Source: a virus. From it: 42,370 bases of DNA. Shown one piece after another: positions 1-7,727 of the stretch. Made by a program: the position numbers and the translations under genes. The stretch lies in IMG/VR virus record IMGVR_UViG_3300030102_001731, positions 1 to 42,370 of that record, one strand, 5' to 3'. Positions within the stretch are counted from its first letter, which is position 1. Every line of letters starts with the position of its first letter. The notes beneath the pieces are model-generated. The model was not told the DNA's origin and did no database searches. It saw only the letters and a program-made list of their open reading frames with translations.

Positions 1-65
1 TTTGGTTTATTGTACCCACTAACACCTGCTCTCTTTAAACGAGAATCTTTGGAAGAACGACTCAT
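1..65 (-). CDS. N-terminal fragment of a DUF6321-like phage protein
   Basis: Only the first 21 codons are inside the window; the gene runs leftward off the edge. The visible start, MSRSSKDSRLKRAGVSGYN followed by KP, matches the opening I remember for DUF6321, a small basic protein common in marine phages, where the next residues are usually K-R-T-P. The function of the family is unknown. It starts 6 nt after the stop of the preceding basic repeat protein and belongs to the leftward structural gene run. The assignment rests on recall of the family N-terminus. Confidence 0.6.
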   Translation of the reverse strand, partial: MSRSSKDSRLKRAGVSGYNKP

Positions 66-71
66 TTATTA

Positions 72-281
72 TTAGAGTCTTCCGCCTATTTTCTTTTTAA
101 TTATTTCATTAAAAGTTTTTGGCATAGCTCTAGTTTTAGAGGTTCTACCGGCTTTCATAGTTCTAGTCTTAGCAGTTTTTCCACCTCGCATAGTTCTAGT
201 CTTGGCAGTCTTACCACCTCGCATAGTTTTAGTTTTGGTGTTTTTACCACTTTTCATAGTTTTAGTTTTTGATGTTTTCAT
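72..281 (-). CDS. Very basic protein of tandem 11-residue repeats
   Basis: A 69-residue protein made mostly of four 11-residue units of the form T-K/R-T-M-R/K-x-G-K/R-T-x-K, followed by a short tail (PKTFNEIIKKKIGGRL). There is almost no acidic residue and the positive charge is extreme, so binding to DNA or to another polyanion is a reasonable inference. I do not recognise a family. Its ATG overlaps the TGA of the upstream lysine-rich gene by 4 nt (ATGA), which supports translation by coupling. Location among capsid genes suggests a virion component or an internal DNA-associated protein. The DNA shows the same 33-bp period, so it arose by tandem duplication. Confidence 0.6.
   Translation of the reverse strand: MKTSKTKTMKSGKNTKTKTMRGGKTAKTRTMRGGKTAKTRTMKAGRTSKTRAMPKTFNEIIKKKIGGRL
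123..281. repeat. 33-bp tandem repeat, about 4.8 units
   Basis: On the plus strand, units begin with CATAG at 123, 156, 189, 222 and 255; the last is cut short at 281. The units at 156 and 189 are almost identical, the outer ones more diverged. The period is a multiple of three and encodes the 11-residue repeats of the basic protein. Confidence 0.85.
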
Positions 282-466
282 TTTTTCACCTTTGGTTTTT
301 TAGCTGGTTTTTTTGCAGCTGGTTTCTTTTTTGGTTTAAGTTCTTTAAGCATAGCGTTAGCTTCAGCTTCTCTTAATGGTCCTGCTACTAATTCTTCGCC
401 ATTCCATATAACATAAGCTGGGTCGCCATTTTCATAATGCCCATTTTCTTCTTTTCTAATTGTCAT
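278..466 (-). CDS. Small protein with lysine/proline/alanine-rich tail
   Basis: A 62-residue protein in two parts. Residues 1 to about 43 look like a small folded module (MTIRKEENGHYENGDPAYV, then WNGEELVAGPL). The remainder is a histone-H1-like tail rich in K, P and A (KPKKKPAAKKPAKKPKVKK). Such tails bind nucleic acid in other proteins; here that is inference. A good Shine-Dalgarno is not obvious, though AGGTG lies shortly before the ATG. It is followed with a 4-nt overlap by the basic repeat protein, so two strongly cationic proteins are made side by side in the structural region. No family recognised. Confidence 0.6.
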   Translation of the reverse strand: MTIRKEENGHYENGDPAYVIWNGEELVAGPLREAEANAMLKELKPKKKPAAKKPAKKPKVKK

Positions 467-474
467 AGTTTCAC

Positions 475-879
475 CTATTCGTAAATTTTAGTTAATACTA
501 ATATTATAGAGTATGCATCTCCGCTAGAATGACCAACAGTTGTAAAGTCAATATCTCCAGTTTTACCTGAACCTGCATTGTTAGGAATACCAGTAAATAA
601 ATCGTAATACTCATCACCTGTGCTATCTGCTGGTAATGGCATGGCTAATACATTTGTACTAGCATCAAATTCAATATTTACTCTCATTCCTACACAAGCC
701 CAATATATTCTTGATATTGTTACTGAAGTACATGACTGCCCTAAACTATTAGATTTTAGAGCAGACACATCAACTTTTTTTACTGCTGATTCACCAGTGC
801 CATCACTGACATTAGTAAATTTTAAGACAGCAATTTTATCGCCATCTTGAATGGTTTGTGAAGTTACTGTATCAGCCAT
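475..879 (-). CDS. Putative virion structural protein, 134 aa
   Basis: A 134-residue protein beginning MADTVTSQTIQDGDKIAVL. It is rich in S, T, G and D with alternating hydrophobic stretches, as expected of a beta-rich phage structural protein. It ends in a hydrophobic strand (AYSIILVLTKIYE). It lies 9 nt upstream of the lysine-rich small gene and 9 nt downstream of the 174-residue structural gene, within the leftward head-gene run. Proteins with this opening occur in uncultured marine phages near the capsid gene, but I know of no proven role. A decoration, fibre or head-completion part are all possible. Confidence 0.55.
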   Translation of the reverse strand: MADTVTSQTIQDGDKIAVLKFTNVSDGTGESAVKKVDVSALKSNSLGQSCTSVTISRIYWACVGMRVNIEFDASTNVLAMPLPADSTGDEYYDLFTGIPNNAGSGKTGDIDFTTVGHSSGDAYSIILVLTKIYE

Positions 880-888
880 AATTTACTC

Positions 889-1413
889 CTATGCGTCAGA
901 AAATGCTGGAGCGTCTGCACCTTCTTGATTACCCCAGATATACCAATTAGTACTATCTTTAGCTAATATATTAATTTCAAACAAACCAAAGTCTGTAAGC
1001 GTTAATATAGAGTTAGAGTTACCATCTGAATACACAGATACATTATCTGCATTAGAATCTAAATGTACTATACCGCCTATATAAAAGTTAGTATTAGAAC
1101 CAGTGCTAATAATTAAGTTTTCTGTTTCTTCTGCAGCACCACCATAAATTAATTTAAAGTGAACACCTGCTGATGGGGAAGGTAATGTTAATGTGCAGTT
1201 CGCTGATAAAGCAGGAACAACAGAAACTCTACCACCATGAGTAGTTGCTGTTAAAGAAATAGCTGTTGTGTCAGCTAAAGCTACAGGAGTAACTTGCATA
1301 CCATCACCATTTAAAGTGAACTCTGTAGTTACAGCACCTGTAGTTGAATTTTTAGATACGACTTGAAAGCCGTTCTCGGACCTAACTGGTCCATTAAAGG
1401 TTGAGTTAGCCAT
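889..1413 (-). CDS. Putative virion structural protein, 174 aa
   Basis: A 174-residue, S/T/N/G-rich protein starting MANSTFNGPVRSENGFQVV. The pattern of a short repetitive N-terminus (residues 1-40), a strand-rich centre (GGRVSVVPALSANCTLTLP near residue 60) and an aromatic C-terminal end (TNWYIWGNQEGAD) is like phage decoration or fibre-attachment proteins. It is preceded by AGGAG and is the first gene after the terminator behind the major capsid gene, so its expression is either by read-through or from a promoter I did not identify in 1414-1497. Function unproven. Confidence 0.55.
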   Translation of the reverse strand: MANSTFNGPVRSENGFQVVSKNSTTGAVTTEFTLNGDGMQVTPVALADTTAISLTATTHGGRVSVVPALSANCTLTLPSPSAGVHFKLIYGGAAEETENLIISTGSNTNFYIGGIVHLDSNADNVSVYSDGNSNSILTLTDFGLFEINILAKDSTNWYIWGNQEGADAPAFSDA

Positions 1414-1497
1414 GTATTTCTCCTAAAAGAAAATATCTATCATCTTGGCAAAGTCTGCTAGGGCAGTTGATAGACAATTAATAAATCCCTAGTTACG

Positions 1498-1522
1498 AAA
1501 AAAGGGGAGCACAAGGCTCCCC
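1498..1522 (-). terminator. Intrinsic terminator behind the major capsid gene
   Basis: Read leftward, GGGGAGC pairs with GCTCCCC (plus positions 1516-1522 and 1504-1510) around the 5-nt loop CTTGT, followed directly by six U (plus-strand A run 1498-1503). It begins 8 nt past the capsid stop codon. This is the clearest terminator in the left block. It would cap an abundant capsid message, with some read-through to the distal genes. Confidence 0.88.
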
Positions 1523-1529
1523 ATCAAGT

Positions 1530-2468
1530 TTAGCTTGAACCCGGTGAGCCATAAATACCAAGCGGGTCTGATACTCCAAATGAGTATCTTTCTCTAGCTT
1601 TGTATCTGACATTTCCGGTGTCAAAATCTCCGTCCATAGATGTTTCCATTCCGGTTCTATTGAAATGTTTCATGCCGTTAGGAACATCAGTGATAATGAA
1701 GAAAGCATTAGTATCAGTAAGATAATGATTAATCATATATCCTTCTGGGAAAGACCCATTATTAGATATAGCATTAATATCATTATCAGATGTACCAACT
1801 CTAAATTGAGATTCTAAAAGTCTAGTTGCTGTAAACTGCAAAGCAGATGGAACAATTAATCTTTTAGGTCTAGCTGCTATCTTCAAACCTCTTTGGTCTA
1901 CGAAGTTACTGATATTAATAACAGCATCTTCTAAAGATGTTTCATTAAGGTCTGCAGCAGTAGCAGGTCTATTAGAGTTTTTACCTCCATTTACTAATGG
2001 GTGTCCGTCTCCACCAGTAACACCATCACCATCTGCAGTAAATAAGTTTACTCCGTCTCCTGATTGGAAAGAGTTTGTAAACCCATTATTGAGTGGGAAA
2101 GCAGCTTTGACTTGTTTAGTGTAAGCCATAGCTCTTGCTAATGCTTTAGTATAACGAGCAGAAAGTGAATCATAAAGGTTATCCTCTATCGCTTCTTCTG
2201 TAATCGCAAAACCTAAAGCAATGGTTTCATGGTTGTATCTAGCTGTAAAGCTTTCTTGTGCTGAATCATAAGTGATTGCTGCACCTTCATCTTTTACAAC
2301 TGCTTGATTAAATCCACTTAACTGAACTTCCTCTTCAAAACTTCTATCAGAGTTTTCAGTTTCGTAAATCATAGTATGCTCATCTTCGTACTTTTCGTAC
2401 TCCAATCCAAACAATGCGTTTAGTCCGGGTAGGAGTTCTTTTAACATTTGTGCTCTTGAAATAGCCAT
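1530..2468 (-). CDS. Major capsid protein
   Basis: A 312-residue protein, typical of HK97-fold capsid proteins without a separate delta domain. It opens MAISRAQMLKELLPGLNALF and carries the stretch EEEVQLSGFNQAVVKDEGAA, resembling Mu gpT-like and marine-phage capsid proteins in which a substrate-like loop follows the N-terminal helix. Later there is the expected segment with RPKRLIVPSALQFTATRLLE near residue 200. It sits after scaffold-like and decoration-like genes, in the usual head-gene order, and is followed at once by a strong terminator. AGGAG lies a few bases before the ATG. The family call is from overall pattern and position; no fold prediction was run. Confidence 0.87.
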   Translation of the reverse strand: MAISRAQMLKELLPGLNALFGLEYEKYEDEHTMIYETENSDRSFEEEVQLSGFNQAVVKDEGAAITYDSAQESFTARYNHETIALGFAITEEAIEDNLYDSLSARYTKALARAMAYTKQVKAAFPLNNGFTNSFQSGDGVNLFTADGDGVTGGDGHPLVNGGKNSNRPATAADLNETSLEDAVINISNFVDQRGLKIAARPKRLIVPSALQFTATRLLESQFRVGTSDNDINAISNNGSFPEGYMINHYLTDTNAFFIITDVPNGMKHFNRTGMETSMDGDFDTGNVRYKARERYSFGVSDPLGIYGSPGSS

Positions 2469-2484
2469 AATTTATTCTCCTATA

Positions 2485-3063
2485 TTAAACGCCTGTTGTA
2501 TTAGTTAATTGATGTCCTGCGTTAAAGACAACAATAACATCTGTAAATGAGTCGCCAACTGCACTATCAGGTCCGTTTACGAACTCAATAATTTTAACTG
2601 GCAAAGTATTGGTTGTTGCAATCGTGCTGCTATCAACAGCATTTTTGCTTCGACCTATACTTGTACTACCTGCTGTTTGAACAACAGCAGCATTGTTTCC
2701 TAATGCTGTTTGTGCTAGTGAAGCATCACCTTGCATTTGCATTTCAACAAAAGGGTCATCAACAACATACGCACTAATATCACTTGCACTTGTAGATGCT
2801 GGATATGTTTGTGAGAATGTTAATTGGTTTGTATTTGGGTCAGTGTATGAAACACCTACAAATACTCCTACTGGAGTTAAAGATGTAGTTCCTGTGTCTT
2901 TTTCGACAGTACCAGAACTAACAAGCTTTACAAAATCTCCGTAGAATATAGCAGTGCCGTAACCGGAAGCTATCTTGTAATGTCTAACTTTTCCTGTAAA
3001 AGAGCCATTAGAACTAAGACAACCTACTGGTTCTGCACCCGTTGGGGTAGCTGAAGCAGCCAT
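2485..3063 (-). CDS. Head decoration-like / structural protein
   Basis: A 192-residue protein starting MAASATPTGAEPVGCLSSNG. It contains YGTAIFYGDFVKLVSSGTVEKD, then a segment on PVGVFVGVSY, the kind of small beta-barrel pattern seen in head decoration (gpD-like) proteins and in their marine-phage equivalents. It lies 16 nt before the capsid gene on the leftward transcript, the usual place for a decoration or capsid-stabilising protein. A good AGGAG precedes the start. The decoration role is inferred from position and composition. Confidence 0.6.
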   Translation of the reverse strand: MAASATPTGAEPVGCLSSNGSFTGKVRHYKIASGYGTAIFYGDFVKLVSSGTVEKDTGTTSLTPVGVFVGVSYTDPNTNQLTFSQTYPASTSASDISAYVVDDPFVEMQMQGDASLAQTALGNNAAVVQTAGSTSIGRSKNAVDSSTIATTNTLPVKIIEFVNGPDSAVGDSFTDVIVVFNAGHQLTNTTGV

Positions 3064-3115
3064 ATAATTCTCCTAAAATTTTTAAAAGAGGGCTTCTAGC
3101 TAAATTATTATTTAG

Positions 3116-3595
3116 TTATTTGCCGCCAAATGAGGTTCTCGTTTTGCGGTCTGGTTTTAACATAGGCATACGAGGGTCATTTTCTTTTAAATAGTTATTA
3201 TCAACGGCTTCCATTTGTTCTCTTGCAACTTTTCTGTAGTATTCATCTCTTTGTTCCATAAGCTCTCTAGGAGCTTTGCAAAGTAATAAACCGCCTACTT
3301 CCATGTTACCTTTCTCAGCCCATTCAGAATCCACATCACAAACTAAATGTAATTCAGGGTGGTCTTCTGCTCTAACAGGTTCCCAACCTTCTCTAAATTT
3401 AGAACTAACATTTACATTATTAGGCTTTCCTAATATTGATGTAGCTATCCACCTAAATACCCAGCCATCTTGCGGTGCTGGATTAGGTAGTTTTGATTGT
3501 GGCTCCCAAGGTTGAGTTCTTTTTTCAGACTCTCTGGATTCCGATTCTCTTGCAGCTCTTGTAACTTCTTCTGTTACATTTTCATTATCAGCCAT
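3116..3595 (-). CDS. Conserved phage protein between scaffold and decoration genes
   Basis: I place the start at MADNENVTEEV (159 residues): AAGGAGG lies 6 nt before this ATG, while an upstream in-frame ATG at 3625 lacks such a site. The N-terminal 45 residues are charged and probably disordered. The centre has DGWVFRWIATSILGKPNN and FREGWEPVRAEDHPE, a pattern recurrent in marine phages. It overlaps the end of the scaffold-like gene by 8 nt (ATGGCTGA), so it is probably translationally coupled to it. It might be a head-assembly factor or a part of the scaffold system; nothing in the sequence shows an enzyme. Confidence 0.6.
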   Translation of the reverse strand: MADNENVTEEVTRAARESESRESEKRTQPWEPQSKLPNPAPQDGWVFRWIATSILGKPNNVNVSSKFREGWEPVRAEDHPELHLVCDVDSEWAEKGNMEVGGLLLCKAPRELMEQRDEYYRKVAREQMEAVDNNYLKENDPRMPMLKPDRKTRTSFGGK

Positions 3596-4649
3596 TCTGT
3601 ACCTCCTTGGCAACTTGTTTGGCATATTGTTCTGGTGTTAAACCCAAACGCCTTGCGAGAGCAACTTGGGTTCCTGTCAACTGTACTTTGCGGGGCATAG
3701 CACCATTATTTCTTGTTGCTGGTGCTACGACAGCCGAGGGTTTTTTGGAAATCACAGTTTCAACAACTTCTTGTTCGTTGTCGACAGGGGTTTCTTCTTC
3801 TCCAAAAAACTCAGGAAATTTACTTCGCATACGCTTGTCAACTTCCTGATAATACTGGTCAGTAGTGGGATAGATACCCTCATTTTGTATAAGAGTTTCA
3901 TGTAGCCCATAAGCATAACCAGTCATGTCTTTATGTTCATTACTTCCAAACCAAGTATTTTTTTGTAGCCAATCCACTGCTTTTGGGTCTGGTGGAGTAT
4001 GCTGTTGTACTTGTTGTGGTTGTTGTGGTTGTTGTGCAACATTTTGTTGTTGTTGCATTTGTTGTTGTTGTGCTTCTGTTTGCTTTTGATAGTAGTTTAA
4101 TTTTTCATTAGCACTTTTTGCATCTACTTGTGCAGATAATATTCTTTCGTTAGCAGCTAACATTTTATCAGTATCACCAGCTTCATAGGCTTCTTTAAAT
4201 TCAGCTTTGCCTTGTTCTAGTTCTGCAGCAGCTTTTGCTGATATTTGTCCAAGTAAAGCTTCTTCTCCTTTACTAATTAAAGCAGATAATCTTTTATTTT
4301 CATCTTGGATTTTTTGAGCATAACCCACTGCTTCATCTCTTAATTTTTCTGAAGCTTCTTTTGCTCTTCTTTCTTCGTGATAATCGTATTTAATTTTATC
4401 AATTCTTTTTTGTACTTTATCACTAATACCATCTATTTCTTCTTCAACTGCATTAGTTTTAGTTTCAACTTTAGGTGGTCTCCTGTCCTCTTTAGGTCTA
4501 TCATCAATAACTTCTACTTGAAATTCATTAGTAGTATCTTGTTCAGGTTCTTTTTCAAAGGTGGTTTTAACACCAAAGAATTTTTCTTCTTTAGAAGATT
4601 CTGGAAATTCTTCCCTAACTTCTTGTTTTGCTGTAGTATTTTCACTCAT
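3588..4649 (-). CDS. Putative head scaffolding protein
   Basis: A 353-residue highly charged protein. Residues 1-70 are acidic and low in hydrophobics, about 75-190 are predicted by eye to be long helix or coiled coil (KVQKRIDKIKYDYHEERRAK, then many A/E/K), followed by a glutamine-rich linker near residues 190-215 (QQQQMQQQQ and QQPQQPQQ). The C-terminal 40 residues are basic (TGTQVALARRLGLTPEQYAK), as expected of a capsid-binding end. Length, composition and position between the portal/GroES genes and the capsid gene fit a phage scaffold. No protease gene was recognised nearby, so processing is uncertain. Confidence 0.75.
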   Translation of the reverse strand: MSENTTAKQEVREEFPESSKEEKFFGVKTTFEKEPEQDTTNEFQVEVIDDRPKEDRRPPKVETKTNAVEEEIDGISDKVQKRIDKIKYDYHEERRAKEASEKLRDEAVGYAQKIQDENKRLSALISKGEEALLGQISAKAAAELEQGKAEFKEAYEAGDTDKMLAANERILSAQVDAKSANEKLNYYQKQTEAQQQQMQQQQNVAQQPQQPQQVQQHTPPDPKAVDWLQKNTWFGSNEHKDMTGYAYGLHETLIQNEGIYPTTDQYYQEVDKRMRSKFPEFFGEEETPVDNEQEVVETVISKKPSAVVAPATRNNGAMPRKVQLTGTQVALARRLGLTPEQYAKQVAKEVQNG

Positions 4650-4650
4650 A

Positions 4651-5040
4651 TTAAATTACCTTTACTATACCTCTAGGGTCTTCAACAACAGCTTCTACAC
4701 TGTCATCATTAATTAAACGAAATTCTTTGCCATGCACTTTAAATCTAGTGCCTGAATAAGAACGCATAATAATCCAATCGCCCTCTTTACAATAAGGACC
4801 ATTTGGAAATCTTTTTTCATCTTTATAACAATCATCTCCCATAGAAAGAATAAAACCACAGATAGAACCAACTTCTTCAACTTGTAATGTTTGAGATGCT
4901 TTTATAATTCCACCTTTAGTTTGTTCTTCAGGCTCTGGAAGAGCTATTAAGATTTTGTAACCTTTTGGTATTGGTAATTGTTTTGCTGTTTTTTCTTCAA
5001 CTTGTTCAGTTTCTATAACAGCCTTTGCAGGTTTAGTCAT
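4651..5040 (-). CDS. GroES-like co-chaperonin
   Basis: A 129-residue protein with the Cpn10 barrel pattern: IPKGYKILIALPEPEEQTKG, the mobile-loop region GGIIKASQTLQVEEVGSICG, GDWIIMRSYSGTRFKVHGKEF, and a final strand DPRGIVKVI. It has an N-terminal extension of about 20 residues compared with bacterial GroES. The known role of such phage proteins (T4 gp31 is the model) is to cap the host GroEL cage and help fold the capsid protein. Its location beside the scaffold and capsid genes fits that. It ends 1 nt before the scaffold ATG and is preceded by AAGGAGA. Confidence 0.85.
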   Translation of the reverse strand: MTKPAKAVIETEQVEEKTAKQLPIPKGYKILIALPEPEEQTKGGIIKASQTLQVEEVGSICGFILSMGDDCYKDEKRFPNGPYCKEGDWIIMRSYSGTRFKVHGKEFRLINDDSVEAVVEDPRGIVKVI

Positions 5041-5080
5041 ATTTTTCTCCTTGCACTAGATTAAGGTCTAGGTCCTTGCG

Positions 5081-5281
5081 TCATTGTTGACGATTTGCTA
5101 TTTCCTGTAGGTCGAGTATATCTCTTTCTACTATAGCGAGTCCAGCAATTACACCTGTTAAATGTCTGTACTCTTCAAAATTTTTGCAACCACCTCCTGA
5201 AAGATGGTCTGCATGTTCGTTCATGTGTTCTCTAATTTTTTTTCTTAGAGCATCTATAAAATTTGTATCTGATGCAGCCAT
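5081..5281 (-). CDS. Small conserved phage protein, 66 aa
   Basis: A 66-residue mostly helical protein: MAASDTNFIDALRKKIREHM, a short HLSGGGCKNFEEYRHLTG loop, then a helix IAGLAIVERDILDLQEIANR. Similar small proteins sit between portal and head genes in marine phages; no function is established. Its ATG shares one base with the portal stop codon (TAATG), so it is coupled to the portal gene. A 40-nt gap with a short CTAGA/TCTAG inverted repeat separates it from GroES. Confidence 0.6.
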   Translation of the reverse strand: MAASDTNFIDALRKKIREHMNEHADHLSGGGCKNFEEYRHLTGVIAGLAIVERDILDLQEIANRQQ

Positions 5282-7719
5282 TAATCCTCTTTATCTAATA
5301 AAGTTTCTGCTATATCTTTACCTATCTTAGCACCTTCTATGCGTTCTTTACTAGATATTTTTGCATTATCTGACGCAGCATCATAACCAATCTTAGCACC
5401 AGCTATTCTTTCTTGTGATGCTATTCTTTCTTTTTCTATCTCTTCTGTAGCTTTTGCTTTTTGTAAATCAAGGGCTATTCTTTCTGCATCAGCTTTCATT
5501 TTTCTTTGTACTTCAGCTTCTCTAATAGCTAGTTCTTTTTCTCTTTGTTGTATTACAGGGTCTTCTAGTTTTTCATTTATTTCTTCTGCTCTTTCTTCTG
5601 CTCTACTAGAAGCTAATACTCTTTCTGCTGCTTCAGATACCAGTTCTGATAGGCGTAGTTCAATATCTTCTGGTAGTGGTTCATCAGGCGGTGGTAAAGG
5701 AGCACCCAGTTGTTTTTCAATTTCTTTACGATATTGAAATGCAATATGTTCTGTAACATGCTCTGTAAAAGCACCAAGTATTCTTGAAGCATTAGGACTT
5801 TGACCTACCATTTCTCTAATTTTAGGGTCTTCCATTGTAGCCATGTGTACTTTGATATGTGCTTCATGGTCTTGATACATAAATGCTTTAACAGGTTTAC
5901 CATTAAGCATATTCATATTTTCTGATACAGGGTCTGTTGGTAATATCTCTGTTTCTAGTGGGACAATTTTATCTGCATCTTGTATGCCTAATACATCTAG
6001 CATTTGTCTATGTAGCTCTTGCATATTATACATTTCAGGTGCTTGTGTAGATAACTGTAAAGCTGCTTGATATTGCATAATTTTTTGTGCTTTTGTAGAT
6101 GCGTTAGGGTCTGATACAGGTACTACATCTACTCTGCCATCAAAATCTTCTTTTAATAATTCTTTACCTTTAACTTCATAAGGATATTCTGTAGGTCCAA
6201 AATCAAATATTATTCTGGATAATATTCTTAACTCATGTTTCATAGAGTTATGTATTCTTGATTGCACTGAACCAATAACTTTTAAAGACCTTTCTAACAA
6301 AGCTAGTGTTGTGCCTACAGGAGCTTGACTACTCATGTCAGATACTTTTAAATCAGCTAGTGAAGCAAATCTTCTGCCTTCTTCTACTAAATTTTGTAGC
6401 AAAGTATATAAAGTTCCTGATGGTTCTTTGTATGGTAAGAAAGTAATATTGTCTTTTATAGCACCACCGGGTACATCTACATCTCTAAACTCACCCGGCA
6501 TTATAGGAGTATCATCTCCTTTTATTCTTAAACCTCTGGATTTAAGACCTCCCGGTAAATTACTAAGAGTTCCTGCATCAACCAACTGTCTTAATAAACT
6601 TGTAGCAGATTTAGCAATGCCACCTATCAAATGTATTAATCCAAATCCATAAAAACCTAATCCGGGTAAATATTGATAGTGAACATAGTGTTCTCTTTTC
6701 TTTTTCATAGGGTCATCTGCTAGATAATTCCTACGAATAGCTAGTATTACACCTGACTGTAAATCTAATGTAACTACATAAGGTAGTGCTATTCCTGTTG
6801 GTTTGCCATCTTTTCTATCTTCAAAACCCTTAATATCTAAATCAACTTGCATTTCAAGAATAGTATGCCTTTGGTCATTTTCATAACTTGAACTGTATCC
6901 AGTTATTTCATTGTATTTAGACTGTATGTTACTTAGTGCATCACTAGGAGCTTGTAGTTCAACATCTCTATAAAAACCTATAACTTGTAGCTTTCTAATA
7001 TCATTAGTAGCTTTTTTCATTACATGCGTAGCTCTTTCACAAGTGCTTAAATCAGATGCACCATAGCTAACCACAAAATCTTCAGCTGGTACAAACATAC
7101 TAGCTGGTCTGCCTAGGCTTGGGTCGTAGTATATTTTTCTAAATGCAGAACCTGCTAATGGTAAATTAAATAATAGTTTTTCTGTTTCTGTTCTGTATTC
7201 ACTCATTTTTTCTGTGAGTAAATAATTCAAGTAATCTTTAACTCTTTCTGATTGTTTTTGTTTCTCTCCATCTATTTCACCAACAATCTTTGTATCTACT
7301 GGACCTTTGGCTGGAAATATTTCAGCAACACACTCAGCTTGAAAACGCACTACAGATTCAGTTAATAAAGGGTGGAACACGCCACAAGCACCCTGCCAAG
7401 GCAAGGTTCTTTCTTCAATTTTTAAACCTAACTGGTCTAATCCTTTAGTATATGTATCTTCCCAGTCTTTTCTTGATTCTTTGTCTGAATTAAAATATCC
7501 AATAAGTTCACTAGATAATAGCTGTAGTTCAGCTTCTTCCATAAACTCTGCAATATTATCATCAAAGTTTGGTGTTCCTAATTCTGCACCATCTTCAAAA
7601 TCTATAATTAAACCACCATCTTCTGTTGCTATTGCAACTTCATCAGGATTGGTAACTAAAACTTCTACAGGAGAATCTTTAAATTTTTTTTCTGGGGTTT
7701 GTAATGGTTTTTCTGCCAT
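5281..7719 (-). CDS. Portal (head-tail connector) protein
   Basis: An 812-residue protein, in the size range of P22-like portals. It lies directly after the large terminase gene, as usual. The N-terminal part has LIGYFNSDKESRKDWEDTY and LPWQGACGVFHPLLTESVVR, the centre has the long stem/wing region (RRNYLADDPMKKKREHYVHY), and a conserved segment GFYGFGLIHLIGGIAKSATS near residue 360 matches P22-like portals of marine phages. The last 130 residues are a long, strongly charged helix (EERAEEINEKLEDPVIQQRE onward), like the barrel of P22 portal. The product would form the dodecameric DNA gate at one capsid vertex. Confidence 0.87.
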   Translation of the reverse strand: MAEKPLQTPEKKFKDSPVEVLVTNPDEVAIATEDGGLIIDFEDGAELGTPNFDDNIAEFMEEAELQLLSSELIGYFNSDKESRKDWEDTYTKGLDQLGLKIEERTLPWQGACGVFHPLLTESVVRFQAECVAEIFPAKGPVDTKIVGEIDGEKQKQSERVKDYLNYLLTEKMSEYRTETEKLLFNLPLAGSAFRKIYYDPSLGRPASMFVPAEDFVVSYGASDLSTCERATHVMKKATNDIRKLQVIGFYRDVELQAPSDALSNIQSKYNEITGYSSSYENDQRHTILEMQVDLDIKGFEDRKDGKPTGIALPYVVTLDLQSGVILAIRRNYLADDPMKKKREHYVHYQYLPGLGFYGFGLIHLIGGIAKSATSLLRQLVDAGTLSNLPGGLKSRGLRIKGDDTPIMPGEFRDVDVPGGAIKDNITFLPYKEPSGTLYTLLQNLVEEGRRFASLADLKVSDMSSQAPVGTTLALLERSLKVIGSVQSRIHNSMKHELRILSRIIFDFGPTEYPYEVKGKELLKEDFDGRVDVVPVSDPNASTKAQKIMQYQAALQLSTQAPEMYNMQELHRQMLDVLGIQDADKIVPLETEILPTDPVSENMNMLNGKPVKAFMYQDHEAHIKVHMATMEDPKIREMVGQSPNASRILGAFTEHVTEHIAFQYRKEIEKQLGAPLPPPDEPLPEDIELRLSELVSEAAERVLASSRAEERAEEINEKLEDPVIQQREKELAIREAEVQRKMKADAERIALDLQKAKATEEIEKERIASQERIAGAKIGYDAASDNAKISSKERIEGAKIGKDIAETLLDKED

Positions 7720-7727
7720 TTAATCTC

